A stretch of DNA of 64,000 nt from JAKFWI01 sp031399165 (GCA_031399165.1 JANNOO010000037.1:1-64000), one strand, 5' to 3'. Counted from the stretch's first letter, positions 1 through 13,070 are shown. Notes: generated by a model from the letters alone, not told the origin. A program made the numbers and translations.

Positions 1-1
1 G

Positions 2-358
2 CGAGCCTGGTACCGCAGCGCCGTCTTCGGTCGCTTCTTCGCCTCGGATGCGGCGGCGCTCTCGCCGCGTGCGACGGTCGGCTTTCTCGACGGGACGGCT
101 CGGCACAGCGACATGCGCGGTGCAGGCCGGGCGCTCGTCGCCGGCGACCCGCGCCTCGAGCTCGAGGGGGTTCAGGCGCCGTCGCTCGTGCTCTGGGGGG
201 CGCGCGACACGCAGCTTCCGCTCGAGGACGCCTTCGAGTACACCCGCCGGCTCGGCGCCCGGCTACGCGTGATCGCCGACTGCGGCCACCTGGCGATCGG
301 CGAGCGCCCCGATGCCTGCCTCGACGCGATCGAGTCGTTCGTCGGCGAGCTTCGTTAG
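2..358 (+). CDS. Alpha/beta hydrolase, C-terminal part (5' end cut by window)
   Basis: The frame is open from the first bases and ends at TAG 356-358, so only about 118 C-terminal residues are visible. The stretch SLVLWGARDTQLP followed by a ...DCGHLAIGE segment is the classic C-terminal half of an alpha/beta hydrolase: a strand, the acidic residue of the triad (the D of ARD), then the catalytic His in GH. The substrate cannot be told. Its base and codon style (dense GAG/CTC/GCG) differs from the following alphaproteobacterial genes, and it lies left of a probable junction near 450, so it may come from another organism. It ends tail-to-tail with the next frame, overlapping by four bases. Confidence 0.6.
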   Translation, partial: RAWYRSAVFGRFFASDAAALSPRATVGFLDGTARHSDMRGAGRALVAGDPRLELEGVQAPSLVLWGARDTQLPLEDAFEYTRRLGARLRVIADCGHLAIGERPDACLDAIESFVGELR

Positions 359-951
359 ATCGGGTTCTCGACCTCGAGGTAGACCGAGTCGAGCTCGAAG
401 CGCTCGGCGAGCGCGCGCGCGAGCGCCTGGACGCCGAGCCGTTCGGTCGCGTCTTCGGTCAGCAGCTGGCGCGCCGTCAGCGGCGTAAGCCCGGGCTCGA
501 TTACCATGTACTGCTCGAAATACAGCACCCGCTCGATGTCCTTGAGCGGCATATCGAGCATCAGGCCGATGCGGCTGGGCAGCGATTTCAGGAACCAGAT
601 GTGCGCGACGGGCGCGGCCAGTTCGATATGGCCCATGCGCTCGCGGCGCACGCGCTGGAGCGTAACCTCAACACCGCATTTTTCGCAGATGATGCCCTTG
701 AACTTCATCCGCTTGTACTTGCCGCACAGGCACTCGTAATCCTTGATCGGCCCGAAGATGCGCGCGCAGAACAGGCCGTCGCGTTCAGGCTTGAACGTAC
801 GGTAATTGATCGTTTCCGGCTTTTTGATTTCGCCATACGACCAGGACTTGATCTGATCCGGGCTCGCGATCGAAATCTTGATCTCGTCGAACACCGGCGC
901 GATCGGCTGGTTGCCGAACACGTTCATCAGATCTTGGTTCATCATGTTCAT
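355..951 (-). CDS. rpoC: RNA polymerase beta' subunit, N-terminal fragment with foreign 3' end
   Basis: The ATG at 951 begins a typical RpoC N-terminus. The zinc site CLCGKYKRM...CEKCGVEV is near residues 75-95, followed by RVRRERMGHIELA and EPGLTPL near residue 155. Homology to beta' stops after about residue 167 (QLLTED); the last 31 residues, ending VYLEVENPI, are not RpoC and end at 355. A full beta' has roughly 1400 residues, so more than 85% is missing. An essential gene cannot end here, so a chimeric assembly join near 450-460 is the simplest reading; the 31-residue tail is probably the end of an unrelated minus-strand gene. rpoC follows rpoB in the expected order, with a 133 bp gap that holds a palindromic repeat. 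Confidence 0.8.
   Translation of the reverse strand: MNMMNQDLMNVFGNQPIAPVFDEIKISIASPDQIKSWSYGEIKKPETINYRTFKPERDGLFCARIFGPIKDYECLCGKYKRMKFKGIICEKCGVEVTLQRVRRERMGHIELAAPVAHIWFLKSLPSRIGLMLDMPLKDIERVLYFEQYMVIEPGLTPLTARQLLTEDATERLGVQALARALAERFELDSVYLEVENPI
440..470. other. Probable chimeric junction
   Basis: To the right, the minus strand reads canonical RpoC. To the left, similarity ends and codon style changes, although the frame stays open. The change falls near codon 167 of the RpoC frame. Genuine truncation is unlikely because rpoC is essential; a misjoin through short GC-rich microhomology is more likely. Confidence 0.6.
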
Positions 952-980
952 CGGGTCGTGCTCCGACTTTCGTTTCTATG

Positions 981-1079
981 CTCCCCCGCAAAGCGGTGGA
1001 GCTGTCTGAGCGAAGCAAGAACTGAGGAGGCCCCCTCCGTCTCGCTGCGCTCGCCACCTCCCCCGCAGGCGGGGGAGGA
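981..1079. repeat. Palindromic element between rpoB and rpoC
   Basis: Two hairpin halves lie back to back: CTCCCCCGC..GCGGTGGAG on the left and CCACCTCCCCCGC..GCGGGGGAGG on the right. The inner segment TCGCTGCGCTCGCCACC corresponds to the inner GCTTCGCG..CCACC motif of the copies at 19474, 27409 and 32469. It fills most of the 133 bp rpoB-rpoC spacer, so it is transcribed and could form a strong stem in the rpoBC mRNA. Confidence 0.7.
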
Positions 1080-1084
1080 CGATA

Positions 1085-5179
<4,095 letters not shown>

Positions 5180-5320
5180 TGCTCGCCGCTCTCCTGCCGC
5201 TTCGCGTGGGCCCCCGCCGACAGGAGGCTCGCGCCGCTAAACTCGCCGCTCGCGGCCGCCCTAAGTCGCTTTAGGGGCCGCTTGCCTCGCATGAACCCCG
5301 CTGGCGAAAGAGGTTCCTGC

Positions 5321-5366
5321 CGCGCCAAAGGCGCGAAAGGGCGCGCGGCCCCGAAGAGCCGCGCGC
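5321..5366 (-). promoter_or_regulatory. Hairpins in rplL-rpoB spacer (attenuator/processing candidate)
   Basis: Just 3' of rplL on the minus strand lies a nearly perfect 9-bp stem, GCGCGCGGC/GCCGCGCGC (5341-5366), followed by a weaker CGCGCC-AAA-GGCGCG stem (5321-5335). In E. coli the rplL-rpoB spacer holds an attenuator and an RNase III site. The position matches, but the role here is inferred. Confidence 0.45.
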
Positions 5367-5378
5367 TGTTCCGGGTTT

Positions 5379-5756
<378 letters not shown>

Positions 5757-5813
5757 TTAGGGTGACGTCCTTTTGGTTCAATAGTTCAAATCTGATCGCG
5801 AAACGGGCGATGC

Positions 5814-6329
5814 TTAGGCTGCCTCTTTGGTGGCGTAGGCGTTGATCACGCGTGCGAGTTGGCCCGCCGGCGCCGCCAGAACGCCCGCGACCTTGGTCGC
5901 CGGAGCCTGGATGAGGCCGATGATCTTGCCGCGCAGTTCGTCGAGCGAGGGCAAGGTCGCGAGGGCCTGAACGCCACGCTGATCGAGAACTTCCGGCCCA
6001 AGAAGCGCGCCAACCAGGACGAACTTCTCTTTTTCCTTGGCGAAGGCCGCCGCGATTTTCGGCGCGGAAACGGGATCTTCGCTATAGGCGATCGCCGTCG
6101 GGCCCTGGAACATGCCCGCGCCGGCAGAGCCGGGCGTGCCATCAAGAGCGATTTTGGCGAGCCGGTTTTTCACCACTTTGAGGCCCGCGCCCGCCTGCTT
6201 CAGGCGCACGCGCAGCGTCGTCAGTTCCGCAACCGTTAAACCTGCGTAATGGCCAACGACCACCACACCGGCTGAAGCGAAGATACCCTTAAGGTCTTCT
6301 ACCGCTTCGGTTTTTTCGGCACGGTCCAT
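5814..6329 (-). CDS. rplJ: 50S ribosomal protein L10
   Basis: A 171-residue L10, the stalk base that binds 23S rRNA and carries L7/L12 dimers on its C-terminal helix. MDRAEKTEAVEDLKGIF opens the protein; VVVGHYAGLTVAEL and KVVKNRLAKIAL are family signatures. A longer in-frame reading exists upstream, but the ATG at 6329 has a good GGAG site (CCGAAGGAGTAAAAA) and gives the normal family length. It is the first gene of the visible rplJ-rplL-rpoB-rpoC unit and is probably autoregulated through its leader. Confidence 0.97.
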   Translation of the reverse strand: MDRAEKTEAVEDLKGIFASAGVVVVGHYAGLTVAELTTLRVRLKQAGAGLKVVKNRLAKIALDGTPGSAGAGMFQGPTAIAYSEDPVSAPKIAAAFAKEKEKFVLVGALLGPEVLDQRGVQALATLPSLDELRGKIIGLIQAPATKVAGVLAAPAGQLARVINAYATKEAA

Positions 6330-6590
6330 TTTTACTCCTTCGGCGCGAGCCGCCTTTCGACGGACCCGCAGGATTGGCGCTGGCGGAGCGCCCCAAAACC
6401 CCAAAAGGGGCGTCCCGAAGGACAGGGCGCGCCCGCGAGCGCATTCATCCTGTCCCAGGCCCTTGCGCCGAAGGGAAAGACCGGGCCCTATCGGGTCCGG
6501 ACGCTCCCTCGAAACTTAAGCTCTGTCTCCTGCTGGCCCAAAAGGATTAAGCCCGCCTTCCGTAAATCTGAACGAATTCAAGAATTTACG
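6330..6590 (-). promoter_or_regulatory. rplJ leader region (L10-leader candidate)
   Basis: About 260 bases upstream of rplJ hold no gene on the minus strand but several potential stems, such as GGACCCGATAGGGCCCGG near 6480-6500. At 6561-6590 there is a CGTAAAT/ATTTACG inverted repeat. A structured L10 leader through which the L10-L12 complex represses translation is known ahead of rplJ in many bacteria. Assignment here is by position and hairpin potential only. Confidence 0.4.
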
Positions 6591-6759
6591 ATCGACGGGC
6601 GCCTGCATTCTCGGACAGGGGCGGCGCGAACCTTACAAGCCCAAGGCATGCGCCGCCGTTACGCCAGCCTTTCGGCCGGCGAGCCGGGCTATATGCAGGG
6701 TCTTTTCTGGGTTCGCAAGGGCCTGTTTACGCATTTGCGGCACGAGATTCAGTGGATAA

Positions 6760-6773
6760 AACGAATGTTCGTT
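6760..6773. promoter_or_regulatory. Inverted repeat upstream of ABC transporter
   Basis: AACGAA-TG-TTCGTT is a perfect 14-base inverted repeat about 85 bases before the transporter ATG, in AT-richer sequence. It is a candidate operator for a dimeric repressor. No regulator gene adjoins the pair, so the binder is unknown. Confidence 0.35.
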
Positions 6774-6858
6774 CTTTTCTGTTGCCTTGACTGGGCCGCG
6801 CGCCTACGAGGCCCGCCTGACCACTAGCCGTGGACGGCCACATTCCGGGGAAAAGGCG

Positions 6859-7677
6859 ATGGCGGAGTTTGATGACGCGCCGATCATCGAAGTGCGCAAC
6901 CTGAAAAAGTCGTTCGGCGCGATCACCGCGGTCGACGACATTTCATTCGAGGTAAAGCGCGGCGAAATTTTCGGCTTCCTCGGCCCGAACGGCGCGGGCA
7001 AATCGACAACGATCAAGATGCTGACGACGCTGCTGCGTCAGACGTCTGGCGACATTCGGCTCGACGGCCTCGATCCCGGCGCCGATTCCCTCGCCGTGCG
7101 CCGCAAGATCGGAATCGTCTTCCAGGACCCGAGCCTCGACGACCAGCTCACGGCCTACGAGAACATGGCGATCCACGCCGCGCTCTACAAAGTGCCGTCA
7201 GCGGTGCGCAAGCCGAAGATCGAAGAACTGCTGCGCTTCGTCGACCTCTGGGAGCGCAAGGACAGCATGGTCATGAAATTCTCCGGCGGCATGAAGCGCC
7301 GGCTCGAAATCGCCCGCGGCCTGCTCCACCACCCAACCGTGATGTTCCTGGACGAGCCTACGCTCGGCCTCGATCCGCAGACCCGCAATCAAATGTGGGA
7401 ATATCTGCACGCGATGAACGCCACCGAAGGCGCCACGGTCTTCTTCACCACCCATTACATGGAAGAAGCTGAGCGCAACGCCCAGCGCGTGGCCGTGATC
7501 GATCACGGCAAAATCGTCGCCATCGGCACGCCTTTACAGGTCAGGGAAAGCCAGGGGGCTTCCTCGCTTGAGGACGCCTTCCTTAAACTAACCGGGCGCT
7601 CTATCCGCGAAGAAGACGCCTCCGCCGCCGATCGCATGCGCACAATGGCCCGCGGCTTCGAGAGGCCCACCCGATGA
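6859..7677 (+). CDS. ABC-2 type transporter ATP-binding protein (DrrA/NodI-like)
   Basis: A 272-residue ATPase of a multidrug- or polyketide-type ABC exporter. Walker A GPNGAGKST, the signature FSGGMKRR, Walker B VMFLDEPTLGLDP and the switch His in TTHYMEEAE are all visible. A 24-residue upstream extension is possible, but the ATG at 6859 follows GGGGAAAAGG and starts a standard N-terminus (MAEFDDAPIIEVRNLKKSFG). The stop overlaps the start of the permease gene by four bases (ATGA), implying translational coupling. The two-gene unit sits on the opposite strand to the ribosomal genes on both sides. The exported substrate is unknown. Confidence 0.9.
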   Translation: MAEFDDAPIIEVRNLKKSFGAITAVDDISFEVKRGEIFGFLGPNGAGKSTTIKMLTTLLRQTSGDIRLDGLDPGADSLAVRRKIGIVFQDPSLDDQLTAYENMAIHAALYKVPSAVRKPKIEELLRFVDLWERKDSMVMKFSGGMKRRLEIARGLLHHPTVMFLDEPTLGLDPQTRNQMWEYLHAMNATEGATVFFTTHYMEEAERNAQRVAVIDHGKIVAIGTPLQVRESQGASSLEDAFLKLTGRSIREEDASAADRMRTMARGFERPTR

Positions 7678-8420
7678 GCACGATCTACATCATGTGGCAT
7701 CGGCAGATCATCCGTTATCTGCGTTCGCCGCCGCGCATCATCGGCGCGCTCGCCCAGCCTTTGCTCTACATGGTCGCGTTCGGCTACGGCTTCGGCTCGA
7801 TCTTTCAGGCCGCCGGCGAGGGCAATTATATCTCGTTCCTCTCGCCCGGGATCATCGGCATGAGCATCCTGTTCACGTCGATCTTCTCGGGTATCGAGCT
7901 GATCTTCGACCGCCAGTTCGGTTTTCTGAAAGAAACCCTGGTGGCGCCGGTTTCGCGCCTCAACGTGATGCTCGGCCGCACCGCCGGCAACGCCACGATC
8001 GCAGCGGGGCAAGGTTTGGTCGTCCTGTGCATTGCCCTTGCACTGGGATTCCGGCCCCACGACTGGGCGATGCTGGTTCCGGCGTTGCTCACGATGTTCC
8101 TCGTGGCGCTGCTGTTCACCTCGCTCGGTACGTGGATCGCGACCATGCTGACCGACATGCAAGGCTTTCAACTGATCATGAACTTCCTGGTCATGCCGAT
8201 GTTTTTCCTCTCCGGCGCGATGTTCCCGCTCGATAACGTGCCCGGCTGGTTGGCCACGATCGCCCGCTTCAACCCACTCACCTACGGCATCGACGCCTTG
8301 CGCTTCCTGCTGCTCGGCACAAGCCAATACAGTTTGACGCTCGATATCGGCGTGCTCGTCGCGGTAACGGCGGTGTTCATCGCCGCCAGCGCGCGTTCGT
8401 TTTCGCGGATCGAAGCCTAG
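7674..8420 (+). CDS. ABC-2 type transporter permease
   Basis: A 248-residue inner-membrane permease with about six hydrophobic segments, pairing with the ATPase encoded just upstream. The ABC-2 hallmark region near residues 170-215 (FFLSGAMFPLDNVPGWL, then FNPLTYGIDALR) matches the DrrB/NodJ family. The start codon overlaps the ATPase stop (ATGA). It converges on the GGDEF-EAL gene with only 16 bases between the stops. Confidence 0.9.
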   Translation: MSTIYIMWHRQIIRYLRSPPRIIGALAQPLLYMVAFGYGFGSIFQAAGEGNYISFLSPGIIGMSILFTSIFSGIELIFDRQFGFLKETLVAPVSRLNVMLGRTAGNATIAAGQGLVVLCIALALGFRPHDWAMLVPALLTMFLVALLFTSLGTWIATMLTDMQGFQLIMNFLVMPMFFLSGAMFPLDNVPGWLATIARFNPLTYGIDALRFLLLGTSQYSLTLDIGVLVAVTAVFIAASARSFSRIEA

Positions 8421-8436
8421 CGCGCCTGGGCCGGCC

Positions 8437-10257
8437 TCAACGGCGAGCGACGGCCGGCGCAGCTCGCGGCGCCGCGTTCTCGCCGCGGCCCGCTTCCGGG
8501 CGACCGAAGTAATATCCCTGGCCGAGCTCGCAGCCCAAAGCCGTGAGCCGCTCGGCGTGATCGATTGTTTCGATCCCCTCGGCGGTGACGCCGAGGCCCA
8601 GATTTTTCGCCAAATCGATGATGGTTTTGACGATCGTGTTCGCCTCTTCGCTGTCGCCCATGCCTTGCACGAACGAACGGTCGATCTTCAGAACGTCAAA
8701 CGGCAATTCGCGCAGGTGGCGCAAGCTCGAATATCCGGTGCCAAAATCGTCCAGGGCGATATGCATGCCCTGGTTTTTGAACGAAAGCAGCGCCCGGCGC
8801 GCTTGGTCAAAATCCGAAACGAGCGCCGATTCGGTGATCTCGATTTCAAGGCGCGCCGGCGGAAAACCGCATTCGGAAAGCACCTGCAAGATTTTCTGCG
8901 GCAAGGCAGGGTCGCGCAACTGCGTCGGCGAGATGTTTAACGAAAGGCACGGCGCATCCGGCCAGTCCAGCGCCTCCCGGCATGCGCGCGCAAGTACGTT
9001 GAGGCAAAGCTCCCCGATCAGTCCGGTTTCTTCCGCCAACGGGATAAATTGGCTGGGCGGGATTGAGCCGTGCGCGGGGTGGGTCCAGCGGGCCAGAATT
9101 TCGTAGCCGCACACGGCGCCGGAGCTTAACTCCACCAGCGGCTGGAAATGCGCTTCCACGCCATCGGCGCGCACTGCGGCGCGCAAATCCTGCTCGAGCA
9201 TGGCGCGGTCGTGGGCGCGCGCATCCATGCCTGTTTCGAAAAACGCGAACCGCCCCCGGCCGTCTTCTTTCGCCCGGTAAAGCGCCACATCAGCCCGCCG
9301 CATCAGGGAGTCGACGTCATGGCCATCGAGCGGCGCCATCGCCACGCCGAGCGAGGCGCCGACCGAAACCTCGTGTTGGGAAAGCACGATCTGCGTTTCG
9401 AACCGCGCCACCAGAGCGGTCAGCCGCGCGATCAATTCGTCATCGGTTTGATGCGGCACAATCAGAATGAATTCATCGCCGCCGAGGCGCGCGACAAACC
9501 CGTCCGGCGCGATCTGCTCGACGAACATCTGCGCGATCTTGACCAGCAATTCATCGCCCACGGCATGGCCGTAGAGATCGTTGACCGGCTTAAAACGGTC
9601 GAGATCCACCGCGACGACCGCCAAACGCTTGCTGACATCGACGGTGGATAGAAACTCGGCCAACGCTTTGTGCAGATGGCGCCGGTTGGGCAGGCCGGTG
9701 AGCGCGTCGTGCATGGCCATCGCCTCGGCGCGCGCCTCAGCCGCCTCGCGCTCGGCGATTTGAACGGACAATGCCTCGTTGGCCTCGACGAGTTCGCGCG
9801 TGCGCTCCTGCACCGCGTCTTCCAACCCGTTGCGTATAGCGTCGAGTTCCAGCACGGCGTTGCGGCGCTCCATTTGCACCTTTATGCGCGCCAGCAGCGC
9901 CCGCATGCTGATTGGTTTGCTGACGTAATCGTTCGCGCCGGAGGAAAGGGCGAGCGCAATGGTTCCTTCGTCATCCAACGCCGTTGCGACGATAACGGGC
10001 ATGCGCCCGGCGTCGAAACGCGAGCGCAGGCCCCGCAACGCTTCAAGTCCCGAACGCTGCGGCATCATCCAATCGAGTAGAACGATGTCGATGCGCTCGT
10101 TTACGATATCGTCTTCGATTGTCAGCGCGTGCGACCGCACGATAACCTGATAGCCGTCCCGCTCAAGGCGGCGGCCAAGCATGTCGCAGTTCATCTCCTC
10201 GTCATCGACGAGCAGAACACGGACCGGCGCGAGGCCCTTTTCGAGATCCCTCGACAA
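8437..10257 (-). CDS. Response regulator with GGDEF and EAL domains
   Basis: A three-domain c-di-GMP signalling protein. The N-terminal receiver has VLLVDDEE, phospho-acceptor D in VLLDWMMP and K in VSKPIS. A coiled linker rich in Glu/Ala follows, then GGDEF (ARLGGDEFILI, intact), then EAL (YEILARW in place of EAL, ITESAL, DDFGTGYSS, KIDRSFV, TAEGIE), which keeps the residues expected for phosphodiesterase activity. The RxxD inhibitory site before GGDEF is absent (APDG). No ATG precedes the receiver; a TTG at 10257 preceded by GGGAG gives a compact N-terminus, while a TTG at 10383 would add 42 Arg-rich residues. It may be bifunctional. Confidence 0.92.
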   Translation of the reverse strand: MSRDLEKGLAPVRVLLVDDEEMNCDMLGRRLERDGYQVIVRSHALTIEDDIVNERIDIVLLDWMMPQRSGLEALRGLRSRFDAGRMPVIVATALDDEGTIALALSSGANDYVSKPISMRALLARIKVQMERRNAVLELDAIRNGLEDAVQERTRELVEANEALSVQIAEREAAEARAEAMAMHDALTGLPNRRHLHKALAEFLSTVDVSKRLAVVAVDLDRFKPVNDLYGHAVGDELLVKIAQMFVEQIAPDGFVARLGGDEFILIVPHQTDDELIARLTALVARFETQIVLSQHEVSVGASLGVAMAPLDGHDVDSLMRRADVALYRAKEDGRGRFAFFETGMDARAHDRAMLEQDLRAAVRADGVEAHFQPLVELSSGAVCGYEILARWTHPAHGSIPPSQFIPLAEETGLIGELCLNVLARACREALDWPDAPCLSLNISPTQLRDPALPQKILQVLSECGFPPARLEIEITESALVSDFDQARRALLSFKNQGMHIALDDFGTGYSSLRHLRELPFDVLKIDRSFVQGMGDSEEANTIVKTIIDLAKNLGLGVTAEGIETIDHAERLTALGCELGQGYYFGRPEAGRGENAAPRAAPAVARR

Positions 10258-10410
10258 ATGTCTGCTCCCACGTGACGGGCTTGAACGCCCTGCCTCACAC
10301 GTAGCAGCCCTTGGTTGACGCCTTGCTAAGACGCCCCCGCCATCCGGCCTAGGCTGAACGGGGGCTTCGTAGCGGCGCCGCAACCTGCGCGATCAGGGCG
10401 GAGGATCGTT

Positions 10411-10442
10411 AAAGGCTCGCAGACCATTGGGCCTGCGCGCCT
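10411..10442 (-). terminator. Terminator after rplKA
   Basis: On the minus strand, 25 bases after the rplA stop, a stem AGGCGCGCAGGCC / GGTCTGCGAGCCT (few mismatches, CAAT loop) is followed by TTTAAC. This fits a rho-independent terminator ending the rplKA unit before the GGDEF-EAL gene. Confidence 0.55.
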
Positions 10443-10468
10443 TTTCGTTATTAAGGTGTCCGCTCGAC

Positions 10469-11170
10469 CTATTGGGCGGCGATGGCGCTCGAAGGATCGA
10501 TCCGCACGCCCGGACCCATCGACGAAGACAACGCCACCTTCCGCACGAACGTGCCCTTGGCGCCGGCCGGCTTGGCCTTGACCACGGCGTCGATCAGCGC
10601 GCGCGCGTTTTCGCGAATGGCGTCTTCAGAAAAGCTCGCTTTGCCGATGCCCGCTTGCAGGATTCCCGCCTTTTCAACGCGAAACTCGACCGCGCCGCCT
10701 TTGGAATCCTTCACCGCCTTCGTAACGTCAGCAGTGACGGTGCCGACTTTTGGGTTCGGCATCAGGCCGCGCGGGCCCAGAACCTTACCGAGACGGCCGA
10801 CCTTGGCCATCATGTCCGGCGTGGCGATCAGGCGATCGAAATTGATCTTGCCTTCGCTGATCTGGGCGAACAGATCGTCGTCGCCAACGATATCGGCGCC
10901 GGCCGCGCGCGCTTCGTCAGCCTTCTTGTCCTTGGCGAACACGGCGACGCGCAAAATCTTGCCCGTGCCATGCGGCAGCGAACACACGCCACGGACTTGC
11001 TGGTCCGGATACTTCGGATCGACGCCGAGATTAAGCGCCAGTTCGATCGTTTCGTCGAATTTGGCGGTGGCGCGGGCTTTCACCAGCGTCACGGCTTCGT
11101 TCAGCGCGTGCAGCTTACGCGTATCGATGCCTTCGCGGGCCTTGGCGGTGCGTTTGGGCAGCTTGCTCAT
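10469..11170 (-). CDS. rplA: 50S ribosomal protein L1
   Basis: A 233-residue L1 that binds 23S rRNA at the L1 stalk near the E site. It reads MSKLPKRTAKAREGIDTRKL at the start, with RGVCSLPHGTGK and PKVGTVTADVT as family signatures. Upstream in-frame sequence is excluded because the ATG at 11170 overlaps the rplK stop by four bases and follows GAGGTAAAG. It is the second gene of the rplK-rplA pair and a likely autorepressor of that pair, as known for L1. Confidence 0.97.
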   Translation of the reverse strand: MSKLPKRTAKAREGIDTRKLHALNEAVTLVKARATAKFDETIELALNLGVDPKYPDQQVRGVCSLPHGTGKILRVAVFAKDKKADEARAAGADIVGDDDLFAQISEGKINFDRLIATPDMMAKVGRLGKVLGPRGLMPNPKVGTVTADVTKAVKDSKGGAVEFRVEKAGILQAGIGKASFSEDAIRENARALIDAVVKAKPAGAKGTFVRKVALSSSMGPGVRIDPSSAIAAQ

Positions 11171-11613
11171 GACTTTACCTCGATGCCCATCGAGCGCGCG
11201 GTGCCCATGATGATGGAGGTCGCTGCCTCGATATCCTGTGCGTTCAAGTCTTTCATCTTCTTCTGGGCGATCTCGGCGCATTGCGCTTTCGTCACCGAGC
11301 CGACGACATTGCGCCCCGGCAGCTTGGAGCCGCCGCCCGGCTTCTTGCCGGTCGGCAGCTTGGCGGCCTTTTTCAGGAAGAACGACGCCGGAGGCGTCTT
11401 GATGTCGAACGTGAAGCTCTTGTCCTGGTAATACGTGATCACCACCGGACAGGGCATGCCCTTTTCCATTTCCTGCGTGCGGGCGTTAAACCCTTTGCAG
11501 AATTCCATGATGTTGAGGCCGCGCTGACCGAGCGCCGGGCCGATCGGGGGCGACGGGTTAGCCGCCGCAGCCGGAACCTGGAGCTTAATCTGCCCCATAA
11601 TCTTCTTCGCCAT
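11167..11613 (-). CDS. rplK: 50S ribosomal protein L11
   Basis: A 148-residue L11 of the GTPase-associated centre. MAKKIMGQIKLQVPAAAANP and PPIGPALGQRGLNIMEFC are canonical, and the C-terminal RNA-binding domain ends in MGTARSMGIEV. It is translationally coupled to rplA. The usual upstream neighbours secE and nusG are absent here; a short non-coding region and an FkbM methyltransferase on the other strand replace them. Confidence 0.97.
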   Translation of the reverse strand: MAKKIMGQIKLQVPAAAANPSPPIGPALGQRGLNIMEFCKGFNARTQEMEKGMPCPVVITYYQDKSFTFDIKTPPASFFLKKAAKLPTGKKPGGGSKLPGRNVVGSVTKAQCAEIAQKKMKDLNAQDIEAATSIIMGTARSMGIEVKS

Positions 11614-12185
11614 ATAAGCCTCTCGCTTAACGCCGGACGATCGCTAAACCGCCAGACCTGAGTGGATGCGTGGTGCGGCCCGAAGAAAGAGCCTCCCACG
11701 CAGAAGCGGCGCTCTTTATAGAAGCGGACCAGGAATGTCCATGGGCCTTTGATGGCTCGCGTATCAGTAGAATTTGCTCCCGGCGCGGGCGTTTTCGCAA
11801 GGTCGTCTTTTCGTCCGTGACCCAATCGATCGTAACCCTGGGATGCAAGGGCTGCACTTGGCCCCTTCCGTCATTCGCATTTGTGCCGCTGGTTGAAAGC
11901 GCCTTTAACAACCTTGCGTACTCGACGCCTTCTGCGATGACGCGCATTTCGAGCGCCTCTGAGAGCGGTCACCCCCACCCGGATAGATATTCCCGAAGGC
12001 GAGAGGCGCGTCTTTAGGTTTTCATCATGGCAACGGTAAGGTGACCCCCGCTTGGCGACTCAATACGCCTGCAACAGCGGAGAATCATCGAGGCAGGTTC
12101 GCGGGCCATATACCTCTACGAGATGGCCGTTTCCGATCGCTGCGTGCGGCAGAGGCAGTGGCCTGATTTTTAACCCCGATCGGCA
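11614..12185. other. Non-coding region upstream of rplK
   Basis: 572 bases without a convincing gene. Short frames on both strands overlap each other and resemble no family. On the minus strand a TGGACA (11736-11741) and TATAAA (11715-11720) pair, 15 bases apart, is a weak promoter candidate. The 5' leader of rplK contains a GCGTGG/CCACGC stem. No tRNA or secE/nusG was seen. Confidence 0.4.
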
Positions 12186-13070
12186 ATGCTCGGCGGCGAA
12201 TCTGGTAAATCTTTAGCGACCGACGGCGGACAAATGGCGGCCAATTTTATCCAGGATTGTTTAACGGCGATTAAGCAAATATCGCGCTCGTGGGTGAGAT
12301 TTATCGCCCCTGGCGTTGCTCAATGGCGCCTTATACGCGTTGCAACGGCGGACGAAAAAGAACTTCGGCTGCTTCCCGCTTTGGCGCCACGCGATGGCTT
12401 TTGCATCGACGTGGGCGCGAACAATGGCCTGTATCTCCATTACCTTTTGCCTTTGACCAAAAATGTTGTTGCGTTCGAGCCTGTGCCACCGTCGCAAGCT
12501 TGGCTGGGGCGCATCTTCGGCAAGCGCATACAGCTTATGCCATACGCGCTATCGGATCGCGCAGGCCAGTTTGAAATTCGTTATCCCAAAGGACGCTTTC
12601 CGTTGGCCACGCTTTCGGCTTCTAACGCCCTTGAGGGGACGAATTCGCAAATCCGTTCGTTTCCTATAGAGACGCGAACGTTGGATAGCTTCGGTTTTCA
12701 GAATGTAAGTTTTATCAAGATCGACGTTGAGGGGCACGAGGAAGCGGTTCTGGCTGGAGCCGCCGCTACGATAGCGTCGTCTCGGCCGAATGTGCTTGTC
12801 GAAGTCGAGGAGCGACACAGCCCAGGGTCTACTGCCCGGGTCGCCAGCTTGTTCGCCTCGTTTGACTATGCTGGCGCCTTCGCCGAGCGCGATACCATCC
12901 GAGATATCTCCGAGTTTGATGTCGCGAGAGATCAAAATCCCGACAACGTGGGCGTGGACGGCAAGACGAGCCGCTACATCAATAATTTTATTTTTTTCCC
13001 ACGCGAAAAGGCCGCGACGACTTTGGCGCAATTGCACAGTCTGATTTCCGGAGCGCCTTCGACCGGCTGA
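12186..13070 (+). CDS. FkbM family methyltransferase
   Basis: A 294-residue SAM-dependent methyltransferase. The SAM-binding motif FCIDVGANNGLYLHYLL is near residue 76, the acidic strand VVAFEPVP follows, and the FkbM hallmark FIKIDVEGHEEAVL is near residue 180. FkbM enzymes often O-methylate sugars or polyketides; the substrate is unknown. An alternative ATG at 12234 would drop 16 residues and neither start has a strong ribosome binding site. The coding sequence is less GC-biased at third positions than its neighbours (GTTGCTCAATGG, TTTATTTTTTTC), so it may be transferred. Confidence 0.85.
   Translation: MLGGESGKSLATDGGQMAANFIQDCLTAIKQISRSWVRFIAPGVAQWRLIRVATADEKELRLLPALAPRDGFCIDVGANNGLYLHYLLPLTKNVVAFEPVPPSQAWLGRIFGKRIQLMPYALSDRAGQFEIRYPKGRFPLATLSASNALEGTNSQIRSFPIETRTLDSFGFQNVSFIKIDVEGHEEAVLAGAAATIASSRPNVLVEVEERHSPGSTARVASLFASFDYAGAFAERDTIRDISEFDVARDQNPDNVGVDGKTSRYINNFIFFPREKAATTLAQLHSLISGAPSTG

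Noticed and set aside
11627..11947. 106-codon minus-strand frame upstream of rplK
   Set aside because: No family, overlaps other open frames and the likely rplK leader and promoter.
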